A stretch of DNA of 64,000 bases from Bowdeniella nasicola (GTDB lineage Bacteria > Actinomycetota > Actinomycetes > Actinomycetales > Actinomycetaceae): positions 124,001 to 188,000 of the forward strand of contig NZ_FNQV01000005.1 in the NCBI RefSeq assembly GCF_900107735.1, read 5' to 3'. Position 1 is the first letter of the stretch; every line of letters starts with the position of its first letter. Positions 48,881 through 58,435 of the stretch are shown here, in pieces. A model generated the notes under the pieces. The model saw only the letters and a list, made by a program, of their open reading frames with translations. It was not told where the DNA came from and did not search any database. Position numbers and translations under genes: made by a program.

Positions 48881-51800
48881 GTGACGGAGAGATCGCCTGA
48901 TTCGGGTACGGGCCCAGCCGATCTCCCTTTTCATTCCCGCGACACGCTTATCTCGCTGCTACGAGAGGCACGTGCTCGCTCGGGATACAGCGTGCGACGA
49001 CTTGCCGACGCAGTCGAGCTTCCGCCGTCGACCGTGCATGGCTGGCTCACCGGCCGCCACCTGCCCACTCCGCAGTTACGTGACCAATTCGTCGCGGTCC
49101 TGGCCGCCCTCGACCTGGCCCACGGTGACCAGGCCGAGGAGTGGCTGTCGGCGCTCGCGCGGATCTCGGGCGACGCATTCGTCGCTAAGCCTGCGCCTTT
49201 CGTGGGGCTACGACCGTACGAGGCAACTGATGCCGCCGACTTCGTCGGCCGCGATGACCTCATCGAGCTGTTGGCGCGCCGCATCCGAGAGGCGGGGCCG
49301 GGCGAGCCCGTCATCGTGGTCGGCGCATCGGGGTCCGGTAAATCCTCCCTCCTGGGGGCTGGGCTCTTAGGAACTGCCCTCGCCGAGGATGGGGCGCTCG
49401 CGGGCTATCAGGGGGTGCGCCGCTACGTCGATGATCTCACCGCCGAGTTGCCGCCTGCCCCGGCGGTCGTCGTCATCGACCAACTCGAAGACCAGATCGT
49501 GCGCGGGGATCGGGCGGGAGCCGAGCGTCTCTTTGACTGGGTGTTGAATCTGCCGGCCGGCGTCGTTCCGGTCCTTGCAGTACGTGCGGACGCCTTCGAT
49601 ATCGTCGTGGCCGAACCGCGCTTTGCGGCAGCGCTGCGCTCACCCGTAATCGTCGGTGAACCAACGATCGCCGAATGCCTGGAGATCGCGTTGCGACCGA
49701 CCGAGCGCGCCGGATACCGGGTCGAGCCCGCGCTGCGGGACGTGCTCGTCGAGGACATTGCGCAGTTTCACCGCACCTCGCATGGCATCCTGCCGCTGCT
49801 ATCGAATGCGCTCCTCGCCACGTGGGACCGCTGCGATGATGGCATCCTGCGCGTCGCGGATTACCTCGCGATCGGGGGCCTGGGCGGCGGGTTGAACGCG
49901 ATCGCAGAGGACCTGTATAGCGGTCTCGATGAGGCTCGACAAACGAACGTCAAACACATCTTTTTGTCCCTCCTTGAGATCTCCGGTGAGCAACTGAGCC
50001 GGCGCTCCGTGCCGATCGATGACGTGCCCGAGGCGCTGCGCGATGTTGTTGATCTGCTCGTGTCGGCGCGGCTGCTGCACATCGGCGATGGGCGGCTGAT
50101 GATCAGCCATGAATCGCTCATTCGGCACTGGCTGCGGCTGCGCGAGTGGGTGGAAGACGAGAGCATGTGGCTGCGGTATTTGCAGCAGTTGCGCGCGGCA
50201 ACGAGCGTCTGGGTCACGGCCGAGCGCGATCCGGAGATGCTCGTGCCCGTCATGGGACTTGCCTGGCAGGAGCGGCTCGAGAAGGACGCCGCGCTCGGCG
50301 GGGTCCTCACCCGCGACGAGATGGACTTCGTTGCCGCCTCGGTCAAGCGCGGGCGCGCCCAGCTCGATGCCGAACGCTCGACAAACCGCCGACTGCGCCG
50401 CAGCTCGCGCACCGCGTGGGCGACGACGGCGATCGCCGCACTGCTCGCGATTGCGACGACCCTTGCGGCCGTGTGGGCGCAGCAGGCCTCCATCGGTGCC
50501 GAAGCGGCCAGTCGCGAGGCGCAATCGCGCCAGCTCGCGCTCGTGGCGACCGACCTGCTGGAGACCGACCGGAATCTCGCCGCGCAGTTTGCCGTCGCCG
50601 GGCACGAGCTCGCCGATACGTTGGAATCCCGCTCCGCCGTCATCCGGACGTTCGTCGAACCGATGCCGACTCGCCAGCTCGGATCCTCCGGGACGACGAT
50701 GGTGGCCGCCACCGCCGATGGGGGCGTAATCGTGACGGCGCGCGGCGATGGCCAGCTGACGATCGCGCGCGATGGCGAGCTTGCGGCGCGCGAGACCGTG
50801 ACCGTTAGCGACGGTCAACTCTTTGCGCTCCAGGTGCGCGAGCTCGGCGGCCGGATCCTGGCCGCGGTCGGCGGGCAGCGCACCGCATCCCTGTGGGACA
50901 TCACGTCCGAGCCCCAGCGGCTCGGGGAGTTCGGTGCCGAGAGCGTCGCCTATAGCGCGGTGCTGACCGAGGACCTGCTCGCATTTGGGCTGCTCGATGG
51001 AACGGTCGCGCGGATCGATATCTCGGATCCGGCTACTCCGCGTGAGCTTGCGGCCTACGACACGGGCGTCGATGCACCCGTCTACGTTCTCGCGGCAGCT
51101 GGCAGGACGCTCGTTTACGGAGCGGGCGATGTCCACATCGAGCGGGACGGCGACCCGCAACGCATCGAGGTCGAGGCGGGTACCGCGCTTTCGGCTGCGC
51201 TCAGCGACGACGGCAGCCAGCTGGCGCTCGGCACCTCCAACGGCACGGTGCGGCGCTTCGACCTTGGCGGTAAGACGCAAGAGATGGAACCGCTCACGGG
51301 CTTCGGCTCCTACGTCAACGCAGTGACCTACGACAACGATCAAGTCGTCGCTGGCTCCTCCGACGGCAGCGTCGCGGTCTTCGATGCGGCCGGAACCCAG
51401 CTCGCGCACCTGCACCATCCCGAACCGGTGACGAGCGTGGCAATGGCTGCCGGTCGAGTGCTCAGCGGCGCGCTCGACGGGGCCGTGCGGTGGTGGCCAG
51501 AAGAGATCAGCCCCTTGCTCGATGACCAGCAGATCGTGTTTGCTGGCCCCGCAACACCCGGCTGGGCGATGCTCCTGCCGCGACGCGAGTTGCCCCGACT
51601 CTTCAAGGTCTCCAGTTCCGGGCTGCACCCGGTGGCGAGCCTGCAGCTGCCTGACGGGCTCGCGCCCGCAACCGCCGGAGCAATGCCGGCCAGCGCGGAG
51701 TTCGTCGTCGGGGCCAGCCAGAGCGGCGAGGTCCTGACCTGGCCGCTCGAAAACGAGAGCGCGGGGCAAGCGGTCGTGAGCAAACTGACGCAGGACCAGC

Positions 51801-52519
51801 CGAGCCTGCTGGAGGTTTCCGCGTCGGGTGAGTTCCTCCTCGCGAACCGGACGCGTAAATCGGATGTCGTCATCGCTCGTCGCGACGGGCTTTCCTGGCG
51901 GGAAGTGGCGACGCTGGACGGCTGGCATCACGTCGCCAGCTTTATCGATGACACCCCGACGTTCGCTACGGCAACCGAGCAGGGGAATGTTGCCATCTGG
52001 CGCTGGGACGGCACATCGGTGGTACGCATCGCGTCGATCGAGTGCGATGCCGCGCCGAGCGTCGTGAAGTACTCGCCCTCGCAACACCTGCTGTGGGTCG
52101 CAGAAAACGGCGGCGAATTACGCGGATTTCGGGTGACAGGCGGCAGTGTTTCGACCGAACCCGAGGTCCGCTACCGCGCCGCGACCTCGATCCAGGACGT
52201 CTCGGCAAGCGAGGACGGCTGGCTCTATGCCGTCGATTCAGAATCCCGCCTCCTGGTGTGGCCGGCGGGAGAGCTCACGAGCGACCCGACCCTGTCGGTG
52301 CCACTGGGCTTTCGTGCTATCGGCGTGACCGCAGCTGGCACGGAAATTATCCCCACGGGCATGAGCCCGCGGATGTGGCCGTGGCAGCGTGAACCTGGGG
52401 AAGTTCGCCGAGTGGTGTGCGCCGATAGAGGTGAGGCATCACCGCCGCCGAATGGACGCGGCTCGCCCCCGGCATCGAACCCTTTGATCCGTGCCGGGGG
52501 CAAGAGACGAACTAGTTAG
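48881..52519 (+). CDS. HTH-STAND NTPase-transmembrane-WD40 protein, C-terminus frameshifted
   Basis: A signalling-type giant of 1212 residues. Order: helix-turn-helix at about 20-77 (YSVRRLADAVELPPSTVHGW); nSTAND1-like P-loop NTPase at about 110-420 with Walker A GASGSGKSS (about 148-156) and Walker B VVVIDQLED; winged-helix/linker region; a single transmembrane helix at about 510-532 (TAIAALLAIATTLAAVWAQQ); helical segment; WD40-like beta-propeller blades from about 590 to 1180 (SDGSVAVFDAAG, LDGAVRWWPEE, ESRLLVWPAGE). Another frame from about 52436 reads GITAAEWTRLAPGIEPFDPC to a stop at 52513-52515, the canonical end of this family, so one base is missing near 52431-52436 and the present tail is spurious. 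Membrane-anchored sensors of this build are common in actinobacteria; function unknown. Confidence 0.85.
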   Translation: MTERSPDSGTGPADLPFHSRDTLISLLREARARSGYSVRRLADAVELPPSTVHGWLTGRHLPTPQLRDQFVAVLAALDLAHGDQAEEWLSALARISGDAFVAKPAPFVGLRPYEATDAADFVGRDDLIELLARRIREAGPGEPVIVVGASGSGKSSLLGAGLLGTALAEDGALAGYQGVRRYVDDLTAELPPAPAVVVIDQLEDQIVRGDRAGAERLFDWVLNLPAGVVPVLAVRADAFDIVVAEPRFAAALRSPVIVGEPTIAECLEIALRPTERAGYRVEPALRDVLVEDIAQFHRTSHGILPLLSNALLATWDRCDDGILRVADYLAIGGLGGGLNAIAEDLYSGLDEARQTNVKHIFLSLLEISGEQLSRRSVPIDDVPEALRDVVDLLVSARLLHIGDGRLMISHESLIRHWLRLREWVEDESMWLRYLQQLRAATSVWVTAERDPEMLVPVMGLAWQERLEKDAALGGVLTRDEMDFVAASVKRGRAQLDAERSTNRRLRRSSRTAWATTAIAALLAIATTLAAVWAQQASIGAEAASREAQSRQLALVATDLLETDRNLAAQFAVAGHELADTLESRSAVIRTFVEPMPTRQLGSSGTTMVAATADGGVIVTARGDGQLTIARDGELAARETVTVSDGQLFALQVRELGGRILAAVGGQRTASLWDITSEPQRLGEFGAESVAYSAVLTEDLLAFGLLDGTVARIDISDPATPRELAAYDTGVDAPVYVLAAAGRTLVYGAGDVHIERDGDPQRIEVEAGTALSAALSDDGSQLALGTSNGTVRRFDLGGKTQEMEPLTGFGSYVNAVTYDNDQVVAGSSDGSVAVFDAAGTQLAHLHHPEPVTSVAMAAGRVLSGALDGAVRWWPEEISPLLDDQQIVFAGPATPGWAMLLPRRELPRLFKVSSSGLHPVASLQLPDGLAPATAGAMPASAEFVVGASQSGEVLTWPLENESAGQAVVSKLTQDQPSLLEVSASGEFLLANRTRKSDVVIARRDGLSWREVATLDGWHHVASFIDDTPTFATATEQGNVAIWRWDGTSVVRIASIECDAAPSVVKYSPSQHLLWVAENGGELRGFRVTGGSVSTEPEVRYRAATSIQDVSASEDGWLYAVDSESRLLVWPAGELTSDPTLSVPLGFRAIGVTAAGTEIIPTGMSPRMWPWQREPGEVRRVVCADRGEASPPPNGRGSPPASNPLIRAGGKRRTS

Positions 52520-53997
52520 TCGTTGCTCTCGGTCGGCTTTCCACCGCGCGTGCGGCGCCGCCGACGCGGCTGACCCGAGCGCCGGGACTCGCCACCGCGC
52601 GAGCTGGACTGGTTGCGAGAATTGCCGCCACGGCCTCGCTGACGCGAGCCGCCACGCGGCGTGCGCTTGCCGGTTTCCCCGAGGTCTTCCAGCTTCTCAG
52701 CCTCCAGGCCTGCGCGGGTGCGCTCGGAGCGCGGCAGCACGCCGGTGACGTCGGTTGGAATATTGAGGTCGGTGTAGAGGTGTTCGGAGGTGTGGTAGGT
52801 CTCGATCGGGTTGCCCGCGTTGAATCCGAGCGCCTTATCGATGAGCATCCAGCGGTGGGTATCGTCCCAGTCCACGAAGGAAACCGCCGTGCCCGCCTTG
52901 CCGGCGCGGCCAGTGCGGCCAATGCGGTGGAGATAGATTTTCTCGTCCTCGGGGCACTGGTAGTTCACGACGTGGGTGACATCGTCGACGTCAATTCCGC
53001 GAGCGGCGACGTCGGTTGCGACCAGGACATCGACCTTGCCGGAACGGAACGCGCGAAGCGCTTGCTCACGTGCACCCTGGCCCAGATCACCGTGAAGGGG
53101 GGCCGCAGCGAAACCGCGATCCGTGAGTTCGTCAGCCACCTTCGCGGCGGTGCGCTTCGTGCGCGTGAAGACAATGGTCAGACCGCGACCCTCAGCCTGC
53201 AGAATGCGCGAGAGCATCTCGACCTTGTTCATCGCGTGAGCCCGGTAGACGGCCTGCGTCACGGCGCGGACGGTCGCTGACTCATCGCGCGGATCCTGGG
53301 CGCGAATGTGGGTCGGTCGCGACATGTAGCGGCGAGCCATGGCGATGACTGCGCCGGGCATCGTGGCCGAGAACAGCATCGTGTGGCGCCCACCCGGGGT
53401 GGCGGCGAGCAGCGCTTCGACATCGGGCAGGAATCCCAGGTCGAGCATCTCGTCGGCCTCATCCAGGACGACCGTGCGTGCCTGCTTCAGATTCAGCACC
53501 TTGCGGTTCAACAGGTCGAGCATCCGGCCGGGGGTGCCCACCACAACCTCACACCCGCGCTTGAGCGCGTCGATCTGTGGTTCAAAAGCGCGCCCGCCAT
53601 AAATCTGGACGACGCGGGCACCGAGTTTAGCGCCGGCGTTTTCTAGGTCTCGCGCCACCTGGACTGCCAGCTCGCGAGTCGGCACGATGACGAGTGCTTG
53701 CGGATCAGCCTTCTCCCCGACCTTGGATAGATCGAGGCGGTTGAGCAACGGGAGACCAAAGCCGAGGGTCTTACCCGTACCGGTCTTGGCCTGGCCGATG
53801 ATGTCGTGGCCGTCCAGGGCGACCGGCAGGGTCAGCGCCTGGATGGGGAAGGGAGTTTCGATGCCCTGGTCGGCAAGGGCCTCGATGATCTCCTCTTTCA
53901 GGTCGAAATCGGAGAACTTAACAGAAACGGAGTCGGCAGGGGAGGAGTATTCCACGGGAATCTCGCCCACCTGGACAATGCCAGTTGGCTCGGTCAT
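52516..53997 (-). CDS. DEAD-box ATP-dependent RNA helicase
   Basis: A 493-residue RNA helicase, likely in ribosome assembly or mRNA turnover. It has Q-motif TPFPIQALTLP, motif I AKTGTGKT, Ia PTRELAVQ, II DEAD (in VVLDEADEML), III SAT, VI HRIGRTGRAG, and an Arg/Gly-rich C-terminal tail (GGSRQRGRGGNSRNQSS) for RNA binding. ATG at 53997 (MTEPTGIVQV) is chosen over an upstream extension because AAGG lies 8 bases before it. Its stop overlaps the STAND gene stop in antisense. Confidence 0.93.
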   Translation of the reverse strand: MTEPTGIVQVGEIPVEYSSPADSVSVKFSDFDLKEEIIEALADQGIETPFPIQALTLPVALDGHDIIGQAKTGTGKTLGFGLPLLNRLDLSKVGEKADPQALVIVPTRELAVQVARDLENAGAKLGARVVQIYGGRAFEPQIDALKRGCEVVVGTPGRMLDLLNRKVLNLKQARTVVLDEADEMLDLGFLPDVEALLAATPGGRHTMLFSATMPGAVIAMARRYMSRPTHIRAQDPRDESATVRAVTQAVYRAHAMNKVEMLSRILQAEGRGLTIVFTRTKRTAAKVADELTDRGFAAAPLHGDLGQGAREQALRAFRSGKVDVLVATDVAARGIDVDDVTHVVNYQCPEDEKIYLHRIGRTGRAGKAGTAVSFVDWDDTHRWMLIDKALGFNAGNPIETYHTSEHLYTDLNIPTDVTGVLPRSERTRAGLEAEKLEDLGETGKRTPRGGSRQRGRGGNSRNQSSSRGGESRRSGQPRRRRRTRGGKPTESND

Positions 53998-54181
53998 ATC
54001 AATCCTTGGGATCGGCGGTAGAACGGCAGCCGATCGCACAATGTCAACAGCCCAACGAGTGTGGGCACTCCGATTCAGCGGAGGTAGTTCGAAAAGGTTC
54101 CAACGACCGGTCAGCCTCGAACGGTCCCTACTGTACTAGTCCTCACGGACAAAAGCCGGACACCGTGGCACACCTGACACG

Positions 54182-54187
54182 TAAGCT
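54182..54187 (+). promoter_or_regulatory. -10 hexamer TAAGCT for leaderless ferritin-like gene
   Basis: TAAGCT ends 6 nt before GTG 54194. The spacer TAAGGA could also serve as a too-close Shine-Dalgarno. Confidence 0.45.
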
Positions 54188-54193
54188 TAAGGA

Positions 54194-54796
54194 GTGTCTA
54201 GCCAAGCCCCCTCGTCGTCCACGATCCGCACCGACCTCATCGGTACCGCACTCCTGACGGCCTTCCACCAGCTCTCCGATGACTCCGCGCACGCCCCGGC
54301 AACGCGCGATCGCCTCATCCTTGCCAAGCTCGCGGCGCGCGAAGTCGACACGCTGGAGGGTTTCGAGTTCTCCACCGAATCCGAGCACACGCGGCGCGCA
54401 GAAGCGGCAATCGCAGATTTCCATCGCCGTACCCGACCGCAAGATTGGTATGAGCGGTTGGTGAAAACCTACGTGTCGTTCAATCTCGTGCAGGACTTTT
54501 TGGCGGGAGTTGCCTCAAGCGAGTCCGAGGTGGACGCCCGAATTCGCCAGCACCTGGCATCGAAAGACCACGTGCACTACGTTTTGCAGGCGCTGCGGGA
54601 AGCACTGCAGGCTGACCAGCAACTCACCGCGCGGCTATCCCTGTGGGGCAGGCGTGTCATGGGCGAAACGCTGGCGGTCGTGCGGCACCTCGTCGATTCC
54701 ACGCCCGGCCTCGTCGATGGGGATGTACCGGCCGCCATGTCAGAGCTGACCCGAGCGCACTCAGAGCGAATGTCTGCGCTAGGGCTCGCGGCCTAG
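54194..54796 (+). CDS. Ferritin-like (MiaE-like fold) protein
   Basis: A 200-residue all-helical protein that I place in the ferritin-like group related to tRNA hydroxylase MiaE. Candidate metal-carboxylate helices include AAREVDTLEGFE and EVDARIRQHLASKDHVHYV. The actinobacterial version usually lies beside a DEAD-box helicase and DUF3107, as it does here. Whether it binds iron or modifies tRNA is not shown. Confidence 0.7.
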   Translation: MSSQAPSSSTIRTDLIGTALLTAFHQLSDDSAHAPATRDRLILAKLAAREVDTLEGFEFSTESEHTRRAEAAIADFHRRTRPQDWYERLVKTYVSFNLVQDFLAGVASSESEVDARIRQHLASKDHVHYVLQALREALQADQQLTARLSLWGRRVMGETLAVVRHLVDSTPGLVDGDVPAAMSELTRAHSERMSALGLAA

Positions 54797-54811
54797 CGCA
54801 GCGGTCATCTT

Positions 54812-55033
54812 TTAGAGCGAGAACCCGACGCGGCGCTGTTCGCCGGTGCCGATGATGGCGTAGGCCAGACGCTCCGCGGGAATCACGAGAGTACGACCGC
54901 GGTTATCTTCCAGCTTGATGGGGGCGCCGTCGGCGAGAGCCTTATCGACCAGTGCCGTGATCTCGTTGTGCGGCTTGTCCACATCGACCGTGATCTCGCG
55001 CTGCACGTGGGTCATGCCAAATGTGACGTCCAT
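54812..55033 (-). CDS. DUF3107 small conserved protein
   Basis: A 73-residue protein whose sequence (MDVTFGMTHVQREITVDVDK; LVIPAERLAYAIIG) matches the conserved actinobacterial DUF3107. No signal or membrane segment; probably one small alpha/beta domain. Function unknown. Start ATG at 55033 has GAGG about 10 bases upstream. The position next to the ferritin-like and AdnAB genes is typical. Confidence 0.88.
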   Translation of the reverse strand: MDVTFGMTHVQREITVDVDKPHNEITALVDKALADGAPIKLEDNRGRTLVIPAERLAYAIIGTGEQRRVGFSL

Positions 55034-55132
55034 GGTAAAAAACCTCGATATCGATAGGGAAACAACGAACTGATTCCCAGTCTAGCCACGGCCCGCCGCC
55101 CACGTGTCGGTGGTATCTGGTGAGATGGAGGC

Positions 55133-58100
55133 ATGACCGCGACAACCGTCCGAATCATCGACAACCCGCCTCACTACGCTGCGCTAACAGCTGAAAAGCT
55201 CACGGACGCGCAAGCGAGTTTCGTCTCGAGCCGGCAGCCCATCACGCTCGCCGTGGGTGGCCCCGGCACGGGTAAGACGGCTGCGGTCATTGCCAAAGCA
55301 CACGTCGAACTTGCGGCAGGCTCCCGCGTCATCGTTCTTGGTCGTGGCCGGCTCGCGGCCGACGCGCTGCACGCCGAGCTCCGCGCGCGGCTGGGCGAAC
55401 AGACGCCGATGCGGACGGCCTACACCGCGTCCTCACTTGCCTATGCGCTGCTTGCCGCCTCGGCCGAAGAGGGGATCACTGGAGAGGTGCGGCCCGCTCC
55501 CCGGATGGTGACGGGCGCGGACGCCGATGCCGTCCTTGCTGAGCTCATTGGGCACGTCATTGATGCGGGACCTGAGTCCGCAGATAACGCCGTGATTTTC
55601 CAGGCGCTTACGCAGGCCGGGTTGCCGGCCGAAGCAATTGAGGTTGATCGCTTTCGACACGAACTTCGCGATGCCATCATGCGCGCCCAGGAGTACGACC
55701 GCGGTCCAGAGGACATCGCCGAGCTTGCCGAGCGCTACGAGGTTCCGGCCTGGCGGATCGTCGCCGAGTTCTTCACCCGCTACGAGCAGATCCAAGCCCT
55801 TGCCGCAGGAGCGGAGGATCAAAGCGAGCGGCTCGATGTCTCCGCCCTCGTGGCCGCTGCGGCAGGAGACGTAGCACGCTGGCCAGCGGGTAGTGAGCAC
55901 CTGCCGGACCTCGTCATCGTGGATGACGCTCACGAACTCACCCACGCCGGATTCTCGCTTATTGATGCGCTCGCGTCCCGCGGTGTCCGCATCGCTCTCG
56001 TGGCGAACCCCGATCAATCGGTCGAGACCTTCCGCGGTGCGCAGCCCGAGGCGATCGCCCGCTATGCGCCTGCCATCGCGTTCGAAACATCTTTCATTCA
56101 TCCCAAGCCGCGGCTCGACATCCTGTCCGATCTCGCCAGCCGATTGCCAACGGCTGGGCTGACCGCGCAGCGCCATCTACAGCCGACGACGGCTGACGGC
56201 TCGGCACCGCTCGCGCACATCCTTCCTACCCTTGCCCAAGAGGAACACCACGTCGCCAACCTTGTTCGCGCCTTCAACCTCACGGGAAACGTCGACAAGC
56301 TGGGTGGTTACGACGCACCGATCGAGGCAGCTGCACGCATTGCTTTTCGCGACATCGCGGTCATCACCCGGTCCAGTGCCGATGTCGGCAGGTTCTCTCG
56401 CGCCCTGCGCCACGCCGGCATCCCCGTACGACGCTCCTCTCCGGAAGTCCTTTTGACCGATGAGCCAGCCGTCCGACCGCTGATCGCCGCCACCCGTATC
56501 GCGATCGACTATGACCGGATCGTGAGCGACGTCATTCGGCCGGGGCTGCGCGGCGGCGCGAGCGATGTCCGGATGCTCGAATCGGAGGAATATCTCGACG
56601 AGGTCGATGCGCTCTACGCGCGTACCCGGGACCTCTTGGCCTCCCCGCTCATCGGAACCGATCCCGTCGATATCCGGCGGCTGACTCGCTTCGTTGGCAC
56701 CGAGGGCGACCCCGCCGAGCGGCCACTGGCAGGAAGTGCCCAACTGCGCACCAAACTGCGCTTCATCGAAGCCTGCCTCATGCCTGTCGCAGCCGAAGTG
56801 CTACCCGAGGATATCCGCAGGGGACCGGCACGGGCCGCAGCCATGATCACCGCCGCGGTGCCGGCCGCTCGCGAGGGCCAGCCCGCCCAGAGCGTGCTGT
56901 GGAAGGCCTGGCATGCGGCCGGACTCGCCGAAACCTGGCGGGAGCAGGCCCTCAGCGGCGGGAGCGAGGCAGCAACAGCCGACCACAACCTCGATGCCCT
57001 CATGGCGCTATTCGATATGGCCAGTACCCATGCCGAACGCAACGTGGGCGCAAGTGCGACGGTCTTCCTCGACGATCTCGAACGCCAGGACATCGCCTCG
57101 GACACCCTGGCCGATCACGGCCAGGTCTACGACGGCGTCGCCGTCATGACCGTCGGTCAGGCCGCCGGGAGGCACTGGCCGGTCGTCATCGTTCCCGGCG
57201 TCTACGACGGCGCCTGGCCCGATACCCGGATTCGCGACACGACGGTACGCTGGCAGGCCCTCGTCGACGTGTTTGCTGGCCGCAGTGAACCTGGCGCCAA
57301 CCTCGGTCAGGAAACCTCTGAAACCTATGCCGCGGCTCGGCGTGAAACCGTCGCCGGCGAAATGAGGATGTTCTTGGCGGCCTGCGCCTGCGCCACCGAA
57401 CACCTCATCGTGACGAGCGTCGATGACGGCGAAACCCTGCCCTCCATCCTCGTGCCGATCATCGACCCCCAGCCGACGTATTCCTACGCCCGCCGCCAAC
57501 TCTCGGCCCGGGGAGCCGTCGCCGCGCTGCGCGCCGCGCTAGAAAACCCGGCGACCCCTGCTACTGACCTGCCCGCACTTGCTGCTCGGCTCGCTGAACT
57601 TGCAGAGCTCGGGGTACCGGGCGCAGATCCGGCGAGCTGGCCTGGACTGTGGCAGCCCACATCGGATGCCGACATCTTGCCGGAATCGAGCGAGGGATAC
57701 CTCGGCCCGTCGGGCCTAGAATCCTTACTCACGTGCCCGCTCAAGCACTTTTTGGAGTCCTGTCGCGCCACTGACGAGCCCGGCCTTCACCTGCACGTTG
57801 GCACCCTCATCCACGCGCTTGCGGAGGAATTCGCCACGAGCGAGCTGCCACTGGGAGAACTCACAGCCGCGATGCACACGCGCCTCGATGAACTCTTTTC
57901 CGAACTCCCACTGCCGCGCCGTAGCGGCTGGCTCGTGCGGGCTCTGAAACAGACCGTGGACTACATGACCGATAACCTGGCCCGTTACCTCGATGAGCAC
58001 CGCGGCGAAGCGCTTACCGAATTCCCGTTCCGCATCACCGAGCACGGCCTGCGCATCTCCGGGCGTATCGACCGCATCGAGCTAAGCGAGACCGGCGATC

Positions 58101-58435
58101 GCATCGTCGACTTCAAAACCTCGAGATCCCCGCTGGTTAAGAAAGCCGCGGCCGTGAACCCACAGCTCGCGCTCTACCAGCACGGCTACCAGCAAACAGG
58201 CCGCGACGTTGCCACGGCAGTGCTCGTCTACCCCCGCGACCTCACTAGGGGGAAACCCACCGAGCGCTTCCAGCCGCCGCTGAAGGACACGGCTATCGAT
58301 ATCGACGCCCTGCTCACTGCCGCGCGCGGCTTCATCGCGCGCGGGGAGAAGAAAGCTTTCGTCAACGAGGGCTGTTCCCGCTGCCCGGTCAAACGATCCT
58401 GCCCCGCGCAGGTGGAAGGAACCCGCGTTGTCTGA
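55133..58435 (+). CDS. adnA: AdnA-type helicase-nuclease subunit
   Basis: A 1100-residue subunit of the heterodimeric double-strand-break resection machine AdnAB, the actinobacterial counterpart of RecBCD/AddAB. The N-terminal UvrD-like motor has Walker A VGGPGTGKTAA (about residue 44) and a degenerate motif II (IVDDAHEL instead of DExQD), as in AdnA. The C-terminal RecB-type nuclease has His in GTLIHALAEE, Asp in GRIDRIE and Asp/Lys in IVDFKTSRS. Cysteines in LLTCPLKHFLESC and CSRCPVKRSCP fit a 4Fe-4S clasp. ATG at 55133 follows GGAGG. It overlaps adnB by 8 bp. Confidence 0.9.
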   Translation: MTATTVRIIDNPPHYAALTAEKLTDAQASFVSSRQPITLAVGGPGTGKTAAVIAKAHVELAAGSRVIVLGRGRLAADALHAELRARLGEQTPMRTAYTASSLAYALLAASAEEGITGEVRPAPRMVTGADADAVLAELIGHVIDAGPESADNAVIFQALTQAGLPAEAIEVDRFRHELRDAIMRAQEYDRGPEDIAELAERYEVPAWRIVAEFFTRYEQIQALAAGAEDQSERLDVSALVAAAAGDVARWPAGSEHLPDLVIVDDAHELTHAGFSLIDALASRGVRIALVANPDQSVETFRGAQPEAIARYAPAIAFETSFIHPKPRLDILSDLASRLPTAGLTAQRHLQPTTADGSAPLAHILPTLAQEEHHVANLVRAFNLTGNVDKLGGYDAPIEAAARIAFRDIAVITRSSADVGRFSRALRHAGIPVRRSSPEVLLTDEPAVRPLIAATRIAIDYDRIVSDVIRPGLRGGASDVRMLESEEYLDEVDALYARTRDLLASPLIGTDPVDIRRLTRFVGTEGDPAERPLAGSAQLRTKLRFIEACLMPVAAEVLPEDIRRGPARAAAMITAAVPAAREGQPAQSVLWKAWHAAGLAETWREQALSGGSEAATADHNLDALMALFDMASTHAERNVGASATVFLDDLERQDIASDTLADHGQVYDGVAVMTVGQAAGRHWPVVIVPGVYDGAWPDTRIRDTTVRWQALVDVFAGRSEPGANLGQETSETYAAARRETVAGEMRMFLAACACATEHLIVTSVDDGETLPSILVPIIDPQPTYSYARRQLSARGAVAALRAALENPATPATDLPALAARLAELAELGVPGADPASWPGLWQPTSDADILPESSEGYLGPSGLESLLTCPLKHFLESCRATDEPGLHLHVGTLIHALAEEFATSELPLGELTAAMHTRLDELFSELPLPRRSGWLVRALKQTVDYMTDNLARYLDEHRGEALTEFPFRITEHGLRISGRIDRIELSETGDRIVDFKTSRSPLVKKAAAVNPQLALYQHGYQQTGRDVATAVLVYPRDLTRGKPTERFQPPLKDTAIDIDALLTAARGFIARGEKKAFVNEGCSRCPVKRSCPAQVEGTRVV

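Noticed and set aside
49799-52087. 762-codon minus-strand frame inside the STAND-WD40 gene
   Set aside because: Arg/His-rich shadow of the WD40 region; no recognisable domain.
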